This document shows, one piece after another, positions 43,472 through 55,106 of a DNA stretch of 64,000 nt. The translations under genes were made by a program, and so were the position numbers. The stretch is taken from assembly GCA_949752735.1 (NCBI GenBank), contig OX457037.1:34400456-34464455 (forward strand). Reading direction: 5' to 3'. The notes beneath the pieces are model-generated. The model was not told the DNA's origin and ran no database searches. It saw only the letters and a list, made by a program, of their open reading frames with translations. Source of the stretch: Lumbricus terrestris. Its lineage: Eukaryota > Annelida > Clitellata > Crassiclitellata > Lumbricidae. How positions within the stretch are numbered: position 1 is the stretch's first letter; each line of letters starts with the position of its first letter.

Positions 43472-45458
43472 CTTGAATTCTCTTGTCATTCTACCAACGG
43501 ATACTCATGAAATACTATCTATCAATAAAACCCTCAAAAAAACCTATAGCTCTGGATCAGATGACCTCAATCCCCAGATACTTGCCCCCTTGCTGGACCT
43601 TATGGCTTCTCCACTTGCCGAAATAATAAACTGTTCTCTCAGAAATGGAGAGGTACCCTCTGAAATTAAATTAGCAAAAATAATACCAATACATAAGCAA
43701 GGTAACAGAACTGAAATATCCAATTATAGACCCATCTCAATCCTACCTTTCTTCTCTAAATTTTTTGAAAAAATAATGTATGATCGACTATTTTCTTTTA
43801 TAACCCACAATAATCTTATGTACCCCCTTCAACACGGATTCCAACCTGGCCATTCCACCTCTATGTCGTTACTGGACATACAGGATAAAATATCCCAAGC
43901 TATGGACAATAAAGAATTCTCGTTGGGAATATTTTTGGATCTCGCTAAAGCCTTCGATACCGTGGACCACAAAATATTGTTACATAAGCTGGAGCACTAC
44001 GGGGTAAGAAATGAGGCTCTCAATTGGTTTAAAAGTTACTTGAATAACCGCTACCAACAAGTCTTATGCAATGGTAAATTATCAACCTTCCAACTAATTA
44101 TGTTTGGTGTTCCCCAGGGCTCGATACTAGGACCCCTACTATTTTTACTATACATCAATGACCTTCCTAACTCGACTAGTATACTAAGATTTATCCTATT
44201 TGCAGACGATACTAATGCATTCCTATCCAATGCTTCTTATGACGAACTGATCTCAATGGCAAATGAAGAGCTTATCAAAACTAGTGACTGGTTCAAATCC
44301 AACAAGCTATCACTCAACATATCTAAAACTAATTGCATTATATTTAGATCCAGTAAGAAATTAATTCCCGTCTCGAGCCGGAAACTAGTAATAGATGACA
44401 TAGCAATTCCTTCTGTCTCCTCCTCAAAGTTTCTTGGAGTCCATGTTGACGAGCATCTGAAATGGAATATACACATAGCTGAAATCTCAAAAAAAGTCTC
44501 TAAAAGCATCGGAATAATTAAACGTATAGCATACTTACTCCCGCCCTATATACTAAAAAACCTGTACTTTACTCTGATTTACCCCTATTTTACTTATTGT
44601 AATTTCATCTGGACCTCAAACTATGAGTCCCATATGACTAGCTTGAAAATACTCCAAAAGAAAGCCATCAGACTCATTACCAGATCGCCTATTAATGCCC
44701 ACACTAAACCTCTATTTTTAGAACTTAACCTACTTAGCATTAGTCAAATCAAATTTACCCAAACATCCGAATTTATGTATAAATTCCATAATGGACTCCT
44801 CCCACCCTGTTTTATATCCTACTTTAAAAAAACAGAGCATTCCATTGCAACCAGAAATAAACGGGACTACATAAGCATTTATCCCAGAACCAACACACGC
44901 AAATTTTCTATCAAATACCAAGGACCATTAATATGGAACAGTCTACCTCCTTGTCTGAAGATCGACATGGCATTCACTCACTTCAAGCGTCTGATGCGTG
45001 CGCATGCAGTGGAAAATGTTATATAAATTGTTATATAAAACTAATTATTGATGTTGGCTGTTGGTTAAATAGTGGCTTTTTGATTCTTTTCTCTCTTTTC
45101 TTCTTCTTCTTCCTCTTCTGTCTTCTCTCTTTTATGTTTCATTGTGCTTCTAGTTTATTCCCTCGTATCACCACCCTGACCCACTCAACTATATCCAAGT
45201 CTCCCACCTGTTCTATCAACAAATGTCATTTATCCATCATCTTTGCAATGAATAATCATGCACATAGGGCCCCTAACTAGCGGGATCTTCCCTTCTGGGG
45301 CTCCTATTGTTTCCCTCTAATACTAATCCTATAACTTGTAATTATAAGAATTATCTTTTTTTCTTCACTACATATGCATGACAAAATGTGTAACTGTTGT
45401 ATTTTTCTTTTGTGGGAACAATAAACTTGACTTGACTTGACTTGACTTGACTTGACTG
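43472..45458 (+). mobile_element. 5'-truncated CR1/L2/Jockey-group LINE with (CTTGA)n tail
   Basis: Starts abruptly inside the reverse transcriptase gene and ends AATAAA plus six or so CTTGA units. A possible 6-bp duplication CAACAC flanks it (43466-43471 and 45459-45464). The endonuclease region is absent. Confidence 0.82.
43473..45026 (+). CDS. LINE reverse transcriptase, open, N-terminally truncated
   Basis: 517 codons without interruption; the first codon is only the truncation point, not a true start. Motifs in order: SNYRPISILPFFSKFFEK, LMYPLQHGFQPGHST, motif A LDLAKAFDTVDH, motif B GVPQGSILGPLLFLLYINDL, motif C FADD, and a C-terminal region with LKILQKKAIRLI and PLIWNSLPPCLK. These mark a CR1/L2/Jockey-group non-LTR polymerase that copies LINE RNA at a nicked target. 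The catalytic Asp residues are all present, so this copy is young, but it cannot move alone because the endonuclease is lost. Confidence 0.93.
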   Translation: MNSLVILPTDTHEILSINKTLKKTYSSGSDDLNPQILAPLLDLMASPLAEIINCSLRNGEVPSEIKLAKIIPIHKQGNRTEISNYRPISILPFFSKFFEKIMYDRLFSFITHNNLMYPLQHGFQPGHSTSMSLLDIQDKISQAMDNKEFSLGIFLDLAKAFDTVDHKILLHKLEHYGVRNEALNWFKSYLNNRYQQVLCNGKLSTFQLIMFGVPQGSILGPLLFLLYINDLPNSTSILRFILFADDTNAFLSNASYDELISMANEELIKTSDWFKSNKLSLNISKTNCIIFRSSKKLIPVSSRKLVIDDIAIPSVSSSKFLGVHVDEHLKWNIHIAEISKKVSKSIGIIKRIAYLLPPYILKNLYFTLIYPYFTYCNFIWTSNYESHMTSLKILQKKAIRLITRSPINAHTKPLFLELNLLSISQIKFTQTSEFMYKFHNGLLPPCFISYFKKTEHSIATRNKRDYISIYPRTNTRKFSIKYQGPLIWNSLPPCLKIDMAFTHFKRLMRAHAVENVI

Positions 45459-45555
45459 CAACACACATAATTATACATGTATATAGACCCATAAATTATC
45501 AGACATCCGACCCGATTTTGTGTCAGCGGTGCAGTATTTCAGACGGGGTCAGCAG

Positions 45556-46032
45556 GTGTCACGAAAATAGAGTACCTCCCGTATTAATCTTATCTCCCCA
45601 GATGAAGAGCAGTTGAAAATGCCACTTCCGCGTGCATTTATTTTTGCAAATTGACTTCCATCTGCTTTTTTGAACGATGACACTAACGGGTATAATGTTT
45701 ATTCCTACTATATAGAAAACTTTGTTTGCTTTTGGTTTTATAGCACTTAGAACATTTAGAACACTTATAAGAATTAGCACTTAGGCTAGAGCCACTAAAT
45801 GAATTCGAGCTGCCTCGCTCTGAACATCGCTTAGGACACTTAGAACAATTAGAGTCACTTTAAATTTTGATTGCAGCGTAGGCCTAAATGTATCATTTAT
45901 AAACATTTTCAGTAATTGGGATAGAATGGTTTATACCCCGGATAGTCTACACCTGTATATTCCATCGGGGGGGGCACGTTAATTCACCCCACTCCCGGAT
46001 AGCTTTAAGGGGGATCGAATATTCCGTGACAC
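45556..46032. mobile_element. Nested MITE, GTGWCACGAAA family (copy 2)
   Basis: 477 bp, reverse orientation to 5216-5667. Similarity runs end to end (GACACTAACGGGTATAATGT, CACTTAGAACATTTAGAACA, CGCTTAGGACACTTAGAACA, GATAGAATGGTTTATA). Flanking dinucleotide AG on both sides. A short third fragment of the same family lies at about 46762-46797. Confidence 0.78.
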
Positions 46033-46659
46033 AGGCATGGGTGGATTTAACAATTGGCTTGAGGTAAACCACCCTCCCCGCCCCTCCTGGCTGTATGTCA
46101 GCGCCCCTAAGACCAGACGCGCTCGTCATGGTGGGTTGCCATAACAGTGCACATCATTCATTCTAGGGTCAACTGTTTCTCCCAAATAGTTATGTTCTGT
46201 CTATCTATGGTACATGTATATGAGTGGAGAGGGGCCGGAGGAGTAAAGAGAAACACACACAACATCGACCGGTTTGCCATGGAAGATTGACACGTGACCC
46301 TGACTTGACCCTCACCGAGCCTACTCTCCCATTCTGAAATGCTTATACTCATACAGATGCAGACTAAAAGTTCCAAAGTCCAACAGAATCTCCCCCCCCT
46401 CCATGCACAAGCCAATGAGTCCTCGTAATTTTAACACCCCATCCCAACACAACCAGCCAGCTGGCTGTGTTTGGATGACACCCTTGAACATATTCTGTTT
46501 CTGTTCATCATCAAACTATTTACACATACTCACTCAAGTCTTTTAAATAAATAATATTAACCTTAAACTGTGATAAATGGGATATAACCAAAGTCACATC
46601 GTAATTGTCGAAACTACTATAATGCAATTTCGCAAACCCGTGGAGGGGCTGATTAGGCC

Positions 46660-46760
46660 TATAGAATAGCAGATGGCATTTGCTGCCTTGCAAGGCGCTC
46701 TTGAATCGGCGTGGTCGAGCTACGGCGCCATATAAATTTTTCGTAATTATTAATATTATT
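46660..46760 (+). mobile_element. LINE/SINE 3' tail fragment (L2-like)
   Basis: CAAGGCGCTCTTGAATCGGC ... GGCGCCATATAAATTTTTCG then AATTATTAATATTATT: a GCGCCATATAAAT box before a short ATT-rich tail, as in L2-type 3' ends. Confidence 0.4.
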
Positions 46761-46991
46761 GGTTTTAGAGCACTTAGAACATTTAGAACACTTATAACAC
46801 CAGGACACCATAGTTAATTAATTAGCATTTTAAATATAATACTCACTCTTCCTTTTTTACCCAAATAGCTGCAGTCTCGTTAATCCTACTCTTTAGTCTC
46901 GCTAAAGGGTAGTCTAGCTACTAGTCTAAGGGCCCCAAGGCTTAGATTGTCCACGGGCCCCCGGCCAGGTTGTTACGCCACTGGGCCTCAA

Positions 46992-48519
46992 GTTGGCAGC
47001 TTATTGACCCCATATTGGGCCTATACGTGGAGTATGTGACTATTGATAGTTAGAACCATGGCGGTTCTACGTGGGCAGCCATCGTGTTTATTATGGACCA
47101 GTAATTAATTAATGGTAATATAGTAGAGAGAACAATAATTACAACAATAGCGATAATTATAAATTGGAAATAATAATAGTGGTGCTAATGATCGGTATAG
47201 GCCCCTAATAATAATAATAGGCCTAATAATGACAGGTCTAACAATAATAAAAAAATCTTAAAAACAGTAGGCGTAATAAAAATGGTGGTGATAATGATGA
47301 TGACTACGACGATGCTGCTGCTGCCGATGATGATGATAATGATAATAACGACGATTGCGTGAATTCGTAAGCGTATTTAGGGGAAGGGCTCAGCCTATCA
47401 AATAATTATGTGCATTAGCCTACTGTTATTACCGGTAGCCTACCTAGTAAACACCAAAAATGAAGAAAATGCAACCATGCATGGGAAATGGAACCTGTGA
47501 AAACTAAACGAGCCTTCCGAAATTTTGTTCTGGCTACGCCCCTTGATACGAAAGTTGAAAATCATAATAAAAGCTGTTTAAAAATACATAGCCCTATAGT
47601 AATAGTGGTGGATCCTGTTATTCTTCCATGGTGGTAAAGGAAAACGGGAGGACAATAAAAACAAAGGACAAACAATCAGACAATTAAAAGGCCTACATAT
47701 ATGAATTTATGTTTACGAGATGAATTAAAGTTTACAACCCGAATCCAAAACTGTAGAGATAAAGTGAAAGCACAGTCTAACGACATCGTAAGTCTTCATC
47801 GTTTCAAAGGTTAGGCCTATTGACGCCGGCAGACATGTGCAATTGTAGGCTTAGGCCTATCATACGAACGGTGATAACTGTTCAAAACCTTTACTCAGCT
47901 GTTACCTTCTTTCGATAAATGCACAATCCCTAAATGTGCTAGGAGCTTGGCCTATGTTGTCTCTAGCGCATCCAGCAGGTTAATTGACTTTGCTGGGCAC
48001 AGAAATAAACAAATCACCAACAAAAGGCGGGATTACAGGCCTAGAAGGCAATAAAAGAAAGCACACAATGACAGGTCTAGGCCCACATATCAGACAAAAC
48101 AGAACATTGTAGCCTAGTTTAGGAAGAACCAATGAACAAACTTAGGCCTAAATCCACGTATAGGCCTATATTCAGATAGGATAGCGCATATTTTACATTA
48201 TCAGCGGTATCTAGCGAATAATTTAGAAAGAAAAAGACTACGTCAAAGACCTACAGGAATACAATTAAAACGCACCATTATAGGCCTCTAATTATTATTT
48301 TAGCTACTCGGCCTATATAATTATGAGAGTCTTATTAGGTCTACTCTTATATGGACATACGGATTCAACTTATCCTCTGGCAATTAAGCCACGCCCGTAA
48401 AATGCAGCCTTTAGTATACCGTAGGCACAGGCCTACACATTTCTTTTAAAGCGATCGTTCAAGCCGACCATCACGACTTCAATGTGTGAACTGAAAATTA
48501 TTAATCTAGGAAAGAATGT
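46992..48519. other. Intergenic DNA, no gene recognised
   Basis: AT-rich, AAT/GAT-rich low complexity at 47200-47350 and many TAGGCCTA motifs. No credible coding region. Confidence 0.4.
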
Positions 48520-48563
48520 GAATCTGCGCACGGTACATAAGCCTATGTACCGTGCGCAGATTC
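48520..48563. repeat. Perfect hairpin palindrome (20-bp arms, 4-nt loop)
   Basis: GAATCTGCGCACGGTACATA, then AGCC, then its exact inverse. Not flanked by recognisable transposon ends. Confidence 0.95.
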
Positions 48564-48599
48564 GGTTAACTTAATTTGTACCGTTTATCTTGCTGTTAT

Positions 48600-48961
48600 G
48601 CATACCTCAGCACCTTTTCTTTTTAGTTTCGCTTCTTGTTTTCTTAATTTTGTTTTCATATCTCCTTTTTTTTACAAGGCTATATAGGTACTGCACCTGT
48701 GTTTCAATTTAATTTTGTCTTATAATTTTGTACTGATTGTGTTGCTATTTTGCTGTATAATATTGGTCAGTGCTAACATTCATATGGTCTCAACAGAACT
48801 TTTTTGTTTACAACTGTGTGACATGTATCGTTGACTGAAATGTAAATGTAATTTAGGGGCCAGGTTGATATAAGCTTTTAGCTTTTTCCGGGCTTCCTGT
48901 TGCTCAGAGACCGTTTCTGTATCTATTACTTGTACACTTGTTCTTTTTGTTTCTTTGGCAA

Positions 48962-48996
<35 letters not shown>

Positions 48997-48999
48997 ATA
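48600..48999 (+). mobile_element. LINE 3' UTR with (TAAA)n tail
   Basis: GATATAAGCTTTTAGCTTTT then CCGGGCTTCCTGTTGCTC, T-rich text, CAATAAATAAATAAATAAAT. A CT/T-rich 3' UTR ending in a simple A-T tail is the layout of CR1-group LINEs. The coding part is missing and the left edge is uncertain. Confidence 0.5.
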
Positions 49000-49035
49000 C
49001 TGAGCGTTGGTGCGTTCGTAATTTAACGGTAATTA

Positions 49036-49310
49036 TGATGATAATAATATCTAAACTTCTAACGTCACTCGATTTACAAGCACAGGGCGCCATCTTATTC
49101 ACGAGCACTGCGTCCAGTCAGAGGGGTTGTCAAAGGGTAGTCCGAAGAAACTTCAGGTCCAGTTTCCAGCGTGGCAGTTTAGGTCCTTAGGCCAGATGCT
49201 AAATGCTAAGGTGGGAGAAGGCCTAGTTTTGGACGAGATTTGGAAGTGGAGTATATAGGGCTAATAAAAGAGTTCTTGAGGATGTGAAGCTTTATTTTCG
49301 AGCGGAAAGC
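49036..49310. repeat. Diverged interspersed repeat, copy B
   Basis: Similar in order and spacing to 6771-7020 (AAACTTCTAA, TTATTCACGA, GGGTTGTC, TTCTTGAGGA). Preceded by an AAT-rich stretch. Confidence 0.4.
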
Positions 49311-49789
49311 TCGAGGGGTGAAGATACTAACAGAACCTGCATGAGGATGGCACTTGGTAGTGCATGGGTGATTGGCATTGATGGTGGAGGTATCGCAAAG
49401 TGAGGAATTTAGAACACGGGGCGATCCTGTCTACCAACACACCTAACAAACTCACGACTGAATTATAATTATGGTCTATATCGCGACGTTTACAGGCCTA
49501 CAATGTTAATCTAGATATTTCTGCAAGTGAAAGCACGACCGGGAAGTTGTCAGGCACCATCCAATCACTGGGTTTTGACTGTTTACATTGGCTATCATTG
49601 GGTCACTGATAAGAGTTGGTATCGGTACATATGCTCTATGTAAACCTTATGGAAAACAGTTAAATATACCAACAGTTCGTAACGAGGAAGTGTACACCGA
49701 TCAGCAAGGTTAGCGTAGCCTATGTTTGCTCCATATTGTACGAGTTGGGTCATCACTATAATAAAACTTCACTACCCGGATCATACCAG

Positions 49790-50060
49790 CAGGCCCGCAT
49801 TAAGGTGGGTGCAAAGGGTGCTGCAGCACCCGGGTTCGCACCTTAATTGAGGGTCCGCATTTTCGGAAGTCATGAAATTTCTTAGCGAATGCTGCAACAG
49901 CAATTGGTTAACTCTTGATTTCTGAAGTTGTTGTTAAATACGAAGTCATCGTCAGCGATATTTTGTAAAAGATATTTTCCACACATTAAGATAAAAGAAA
50001 CAAAGTTATACGTTGTGTAATTGGTAAACTCTTATTTTTGAAGTCGTTGTTTATCTCCCT
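49790..50060 (+). mobile_element. End of an element with CAGGCCCGCATTAAGG tip
   Basis: CAGGCCCGCATTAAGGTGGG then TGCAAAGGGTGCTGCAG. An inverted relative ends at 61707 (CAGACCCGCGTTAAGGTAGG on the minus strand), with weak similarity for about 200 bp inward. The CAG tip is hAT-like. No matching opposite end nearby. Confidence 0.45.
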
Positions 50061-51670
50061 CTCTAATACATGCAGGCCTATGGTCCAATAGGCAGGTTGA
50101 AATATCCGACAACTATAGGCCTATGCACGGAACGATTACAAAATTGTCCCATTTATTTTAGTTGTATTTATTCGGTAGCTCTATAAGTCTAATGAGAACA
50201 ATAATGCAAACAATTGAGTGAAAATAGTAAAAACTGGTACACAGAGGAACCTAAAGGGATGGTTGACCCCGCTAACAAGGCCTCCCAAAACGGTATTCGT
50301 AAATATGGGTGTCTGCGCATATATAGGGTATATAAGATGGGCACTTTCCCCTGGAAAATTGAAGCCTGTTTTTGACTACTCCTATAGGCCTACTTATAGG
50401 GCCTACTTGACTTTTAACAAAGTTCTTCAATGATGTACCGTAATTGACAACGTTGCTCGTATGAAAGTTCGCAAGGTTTCGCTGTAGGTTTAACGAATCG
50501 AGATCATGTCTCTGATAGGCCTACTCGCTGTCCTACTTTTACTTGGTAGAATTTTTATAGGGTCACATGCAAATATCTGCCTAAGAGACAATATTATGTT
50601 TACATAATTGTATTAATGCACATCTAAGCGTAAATATCTTGTTTTGACTCTGTGAACCTTCCAATGTTAGTTTTTTATTCGCTCAAGTAGGCTACGTAGA
50701 TCTATAGGATTCTAACAATGATGACTCAGATAGCATTCAACCACACGTAGGCCTACGTCTTTGCATCTACATGTAGATTATCTAAGTAGACCTACTTAGG
50801 CTACTTGCATTGCGCACCAAGCTGTCTTCTTTGATGTTCATTGACATGTAAAATTGCTAATCCATTTATGAATATACTGAAATCTCATACAGGCCTAATG
50901 CAGAAATTAGAAATGAGGAATTCGTACCACTAATTAGGGACACACATTACCTCACCCTCATCTTCTGCTGAGCCCATTCTACCCTTCTCCTCATACATAT
51001 ATCTAGCAGCACTAAGTTATAGATTGTCAATATTAGGCCCATAACTTAGAAAATAATAAAAATAACCTCGAACTCACGAATATTCAAGAAAATAGAAGTA
51101 AAGGCAGAACTACCGAAATCCTATGATTTCATCTCTCCATCTCCTCCTCTTCCTAGAATGCTTCTCGTCTGACTTCACCCAATTTTATTAATTCTCCACC
51201 GAAGTAACCGAAGAGGTTCTATTAAACGAAGTAAGAAACTCTGAAATCCTGCGAGTCAGATTATAATCCACAATGTTAACAATGCTACTTGACCGTCTGG
51301 TCGTGTTGAAAGCAAAGTTAATTGAATTCATTCAATTACTGGGTGTGCGAAATATTGTTGTGATATTCCAAAAATAAGTTGAAATAATTTAGGTTGGTTA
51401 TGTAGGCCTAATCGTTGTATTGATCCAAAAGTAAGTTACTTGAATGCATTTTAATACCGAATGTTGGCAAACAAATGCATAAATTTCAGTATAACATTTT
51501 ATACTTGAGATATTTCAAAATGTTTGCGAACTAATTAATTAAGCCAGTGTGAATGCTAAGTAAAATATGGCATGGCGTTTTACGGCCTTCAAACTAAGGG
51601 GCTAAAGCACAGTTGCCAAGTAAAGTGTGGCTGTGGTGCAATGCTGTACTTCCCACAGGCCGGGGCAGCG
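50061..51670. other. Intergenic DNA, no gene recognised
   Basis: AT-rich with scattered TAGGCCTA motifs; short ORFs without motifs. Confidence 0.4.
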
Positions 51671-51674
51671 TATA

Positions 51675-51990
51675 TTCATTCATTCATTCTTTCTTTCATT
51701 CATTCATTCATTCATTCATTCATTTATTCGTTCATTCATTCATTCATTTCGAGAATTTACATAGCGCCTCTTCAATAAACCCACTGAGAGGCGCTCCCAG
51801 CCCAGCCACAGCTAAAAAAGTAGGATTTAAGAGACTTTAAAAATGCAGGGGAATTTACTCTAGGCATAGGTCGCAAGGTTAGTGGGAGGCCATTCCAAAT
51901 AACGGGACCCACAACAGAAAAGGCTCGGCGCTGTCTGATAGAAGTGCGAGCTCGCGGAAACACAGAAAAATCTAAGAGAATACAGATGCA
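51675..51990 (-). mobile_element. 3' end of an L2-clade LINE with (TGAA)n tail
   Basis: On the minus strand, RTSIRQRRAFSVVGPVIWNG then LPLTLRPMPRVNSPAFLKSL encodes the typical C-terminus of L2/CR1-type polymerases, followed by a short 3' UTR with GGCGCTATGTAAATTCTCGA and about 17 TGAA/TGAATGAA repeats (51676-51750). The rest of the element is missing. Confidence 0.8.
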
Positions 51991-52239
51991 TGGAACCATC
52001 GTGCCACTTCCTGTTGGCTATGACCTCGGTCTACGTGCTATTACGTACTTCTGGTGGCTTTGGGAACCATGCAGATATGACGTCACTTCCGGGAACCAGT
52101 CCGCTGGCTATCTGTAGAGCAGGCAACCAGCGTGAACCACGTGACTGATATAGTTCTTGCTCTTTACTCACTACTTATATATATATATATATTATATATA
52201 TATATATTATTATATATAAATAAGTAGTAGCCTACGGAC

Positions 52240-52319
52240 CCATGCAGGTCCGTAGGCTATGTGGTATATATAGTATATATATATACTATATATACCACAT
52301 AGCCTACGGACCTGCATGG
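52240..52319. repeat. Perfect 80-bp palindrome
   Basis: The arm CCATGCAGGTCCGTAGGCTA, then TGTGGTATATATAGTATATA, is followed without spacer by its exact complement. A third, partial arm (TAGCCTACGGACC, 52228-52240) lies just to the left, so alternative hairpins are possible. Alternating TA sequence precedes it (52177-52216). Confidence 0.97.
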
Positions 52320-53059
52320 CAGTGCATGCACTTTAATTATTATAACTCATATGTATAGCCGTCAGCTAATTATTACCCGCTGCATGGGCTATGCATAATA
52401 AACCATATTCATATATTGTAATAATGAAGTTTCCTGTTTCAATTAGGACCTATAGACTGTCGATAAACGAAACGTAACCCAAGTATTATCCGGTTATGTT
52501 TCCAAGTCGGTTTATGAACTACCATAGGCCTACTGATGTTCAAATATTAGAATAAAATTATAAGCTTACTGAATTTGAAGTTATTTCCGGATTCTACAGT
52601 TTAAAAGAACAGAAGTTCGCTTAAATCTAGATATCAAGACTTAATTGGGCTAAGCGAAAAACTAGGCATAATATGCCTAGATTCTTTGGTGCCTTACTGG
52701 GGTTGCTGATACTTTGCAACTTCAACCCGGTAAGATTTTTATATCGACCTGTAGGTATATAGGCTAATTATGTATGAATAAATAAGGTAGCCTACAGTTC
52801 TATTTTTATCGCAGTGTCTCATAGCATATACTAGTTACTATAACTTCATTATATGCGACCTGGGTACCGTAGCCTATGTAGGTTTGTATTTTACATTTCG
52901 ACCTTGATTTGTTCTCTTAGTTTTAATCCAATTCTTATGTATACCACATGCTTTATGTGCAATGTTCTTTAGCGAATGCAGTTCGCACCAAGCCATGCCA
53001 CCGCGGCAGGACCCTCAGCATGATGTAGGGCCCGGAGTCGCCCACAATTTTGGACCGGA
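52320..53059. other. Intergenic DNA, no gene recognised
   Basis: AT-rich, no coding signal. Confidence 0.4.
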
Positions 53060-53230
53060 CGACTAAAAAAGGTCGTCACAAATTTCGGTGGATGAAAACG
53101 GAAAATTCTCCTGAGGATTTAATTCGGCCGGATGACTAAAAAAGGTCGTCAGAAATTTTGGCGGTTGAAAATGGAAAATTTCCTCCGGAGGCTTCAGCCC
53201 CCCAAAACTGAAATCCTGGCGCCGCCACTG
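53060..53230. mobile_element. Truncated CAGTGGCGGC-family MITE
   Basis: Right end AAATCCTGGCGCCGCCACTG preceded by family text (GACTAAAAAAGGTCGTCA occurs twice). The left end is missing. Confidence 0.7.
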
Positions 53231-54075
53231 CTTCTATAGTGGACCATTCTTCGCACCAGGCCGAGATAGCTGTCGAACCCTCATCTGGGAGGGGGGATTT
53301 CTCCAGATAGGATGTCTAGACGGGAGGCGCACTCTTGGGTGGCGTGCAGTGGCGGCGCTAGGGGTGGCTGGTGGGGGGCTAAGCCCCCCCCTACAAGAGG
53401 CTCAGCCCCCCTAAAAAATGGCCATCTGATTTATATTACATTGAAATATCCACGATTTTCGGCTGATGACTAAAAAAAAGTCGTCAGAAATTCTGGCGGC
53501 GAAAATGGACAATTTTCATGAGATTTTGTTCGATGACTAAAAAAAAAAGGTCGTCAGAAATTTTGGCGGATGGAAATGTCAAATTTTGCCGCGGGGCTTC
53601 AGCCCCCCCGAAACTGAAATCCTGGCGCCGCCACTGGTGGCGTGCAATGTCCGCGTGCAGAGGGAGTCTTTCGTCATTTCGGATCTTGGTCAGCATCTTG
53701 GCGCACGCCTCAGCTGGATGAAGGTGGAGAGGAGGAATGTTGCTGAGCACCGGCAACCAAGGGAGGGGGAACCGCTCAGAGCCCAGACAGGCGCGCAGTA
53801 TTCTGCGGTGGAGTAGCACAGGGCCAGAGCTGAGGTTCGCAGGGTCGTAGCTCTAGACCCCCACAAACTGGCATAAATCCTAATCCTAATGCTGTGCACT
53901 GTGTGCAGCGCGGATGCGTCTTTCATCTCAACCATTTGGCGACGTCTACAGCAAATCAATGGGTTGCAACAGAGATACACGACGGATACGGAGGTCGCCT
54001 GCAGGTCAATCAGACAACTCGCAGCGCAGCACTGGCATTTCAGTAGATAAGTTGGTGATCTCGTATACAAGCATT
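53231..54075 (-). pseudogene. C-terminal remnant of a LINE ORF2, interrupted by a MITE
   Basis: Minus-strand fragments read WGSRATTLRTSALALCYSTA, EYCAPVWALSGSP, then in another frame PLPWLPVLSNIPPLHLHPAE and LPLHADIAR, and after the MITE (53347-53636) DEGSTAISAWCEEW. These are typical of the region after the reverse transcriptase in common animal LINEs. Frameshifts show it is dead. Confidence 0.7.
53347..53636. mobile_element. hAT-type MITE, CAGTGGCGGC family
   Basis: 290 bp, ends CAGTGGCGGCGCTAGGGG and CTGGCGCCGCCACTG, perfect 8-bp duplication GTGGCGTG (53339-53346 and 53637-53644). Inserted in the LINE remnant. Confidence 0.93.
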
Positions 54076-54735
54076 CGATGACCTGGTCGATTCTACCCTC
54101 ATCATCAACATCCTTAGGCTCAGCGCCCGTTACGGTAGGAGTCCGACGCCACTCTCTGTCTGAGTCTGTCTCGCGTCATGTTACCCAGCTTCAACTGATC
54201 CGGTCAGCAGGTCTGCCCCATACCATTAACATCTTGAAGCAGCTGGACCACCTTGTCTGATTGAAGAGAATATGGGAGAGAGGCATGAAGGACAACCTGG
54301 GTCAATGCCCGTATGTGTCCCATGCTCTCTTCTCCGACTCTCTCCACCAGTCTGTCCTGACCGACCTGTGTATGTCAGCTCCACATCATGACACCTTGGA
54401 GCACCTGGGCAGCTATGTCACTTGTGTAGTGGTTTTTTGCGGATTTCAATCGTCTGGGTCTTTTACTGCCAGTGTATCGCCACCCATCTGGCAAACCTTC
54501 CTCACTTTGTCCGGGCTTAGGACCGGCACAGGGACGTTGTTGGTTCCCTGTGGCGGAGGATGGATGCAGTTTAACGTCGTGCCCAGGACACTACTGATTC
54601 TACCCTACTCGGCAATAATAAAGAACTATAGGTCTACTTCTCTTAGCCTCTTAGGTCAATTTCAAGAGGTTAGTGTAAATGATTGACCTGCTTAGTCTAG
54701 GTCTACTTTATGACAACACTTCGAAAGATCATGCT
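54076..54735. other. Unassigned stretch next to the LINE remnant
   Basis: Higher GC than its surroundings and a 141-codon plus-strand ORF (54261-54686) without recognisable motif. It may be older retroelement sequence. Confidence 0.35.
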
Positions 54736-54740
54736 TCCAA

Positions 54741-54991
54741 TGTGACGTGTCTATCTAGATCGCTATTGGACATTGGCATTAGGCCACGCCTACCGCGGCA
54801 CGTACGAATGCCAGTCTGGACATGTGCAATGCAGTACAGTGGCATTCGGTATCCAGACGCTCGGAGAATAGGCCAACGTTACAATGCTAGATCTTATAGC
54901 TTACACGTTTCTAGTGCCATAGCTTGTCTTATAGTTTAGTAATAAACGTAACAGTAACAGTACATTACGCGTCTGCTACATATACGTTACA
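54741..54991 (+). repeat. 5' LTR
   Basis: TG...CA termini; contains AATAAA near its end. The LTR's own 65-codon ORF appears in both LTRs and is not a gene. Confidence 0.95.
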
Positions 54992-55009
54992 TGGTGTCAG
55001 AGACTGAAC
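54992..55009 (+). promoter_or_regulatory. Primer-binding site
   Basis: TGGTGTCAGAGACTGAAC, close to the TGGTATCAGAGC complement of the initiator tRNA-Met 3' end; one mismatch in the first 11. Confidence 0.75.
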
Positions 55010-55106
55010 CTACGCGCTCGAATAGATAAGCTAAGATAAAATAAAGATATGGCGATAAGCGAAGTTTAAAATTCTGTTTCGAAAAGAACAAGAACCGAAT
55101 GGCCAT

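Larger units (their letters stand above)
43238..46983. mobile_element. hAT-type element containing a LINE and a MITE
   Basis: The ends CAGTGGCGTAACAACC and GGTTGTTACGCCACTG are a perfect 16-bp inverted repeat; perfect 8-bp duplication GGCCTCAA (43230-43237 and 46984-46991). Both subterminal regions carry CCACGGGCCCCCG blocks. Without the LINE (43472-45458) and MITE (45556-46032), about 1.3 kb of non-coding sequence remains, so it is non-autonomous. Confidence 0.9.

Noticed and set aside
43473..45026. Retroviral or endogenous viral polymerase
   Set aside because: The motif set (YRPISILP, PQGSILGPLLF, FADD), absence of LTRs and the (CTTGA)n tail mark a non-LTR LINE.
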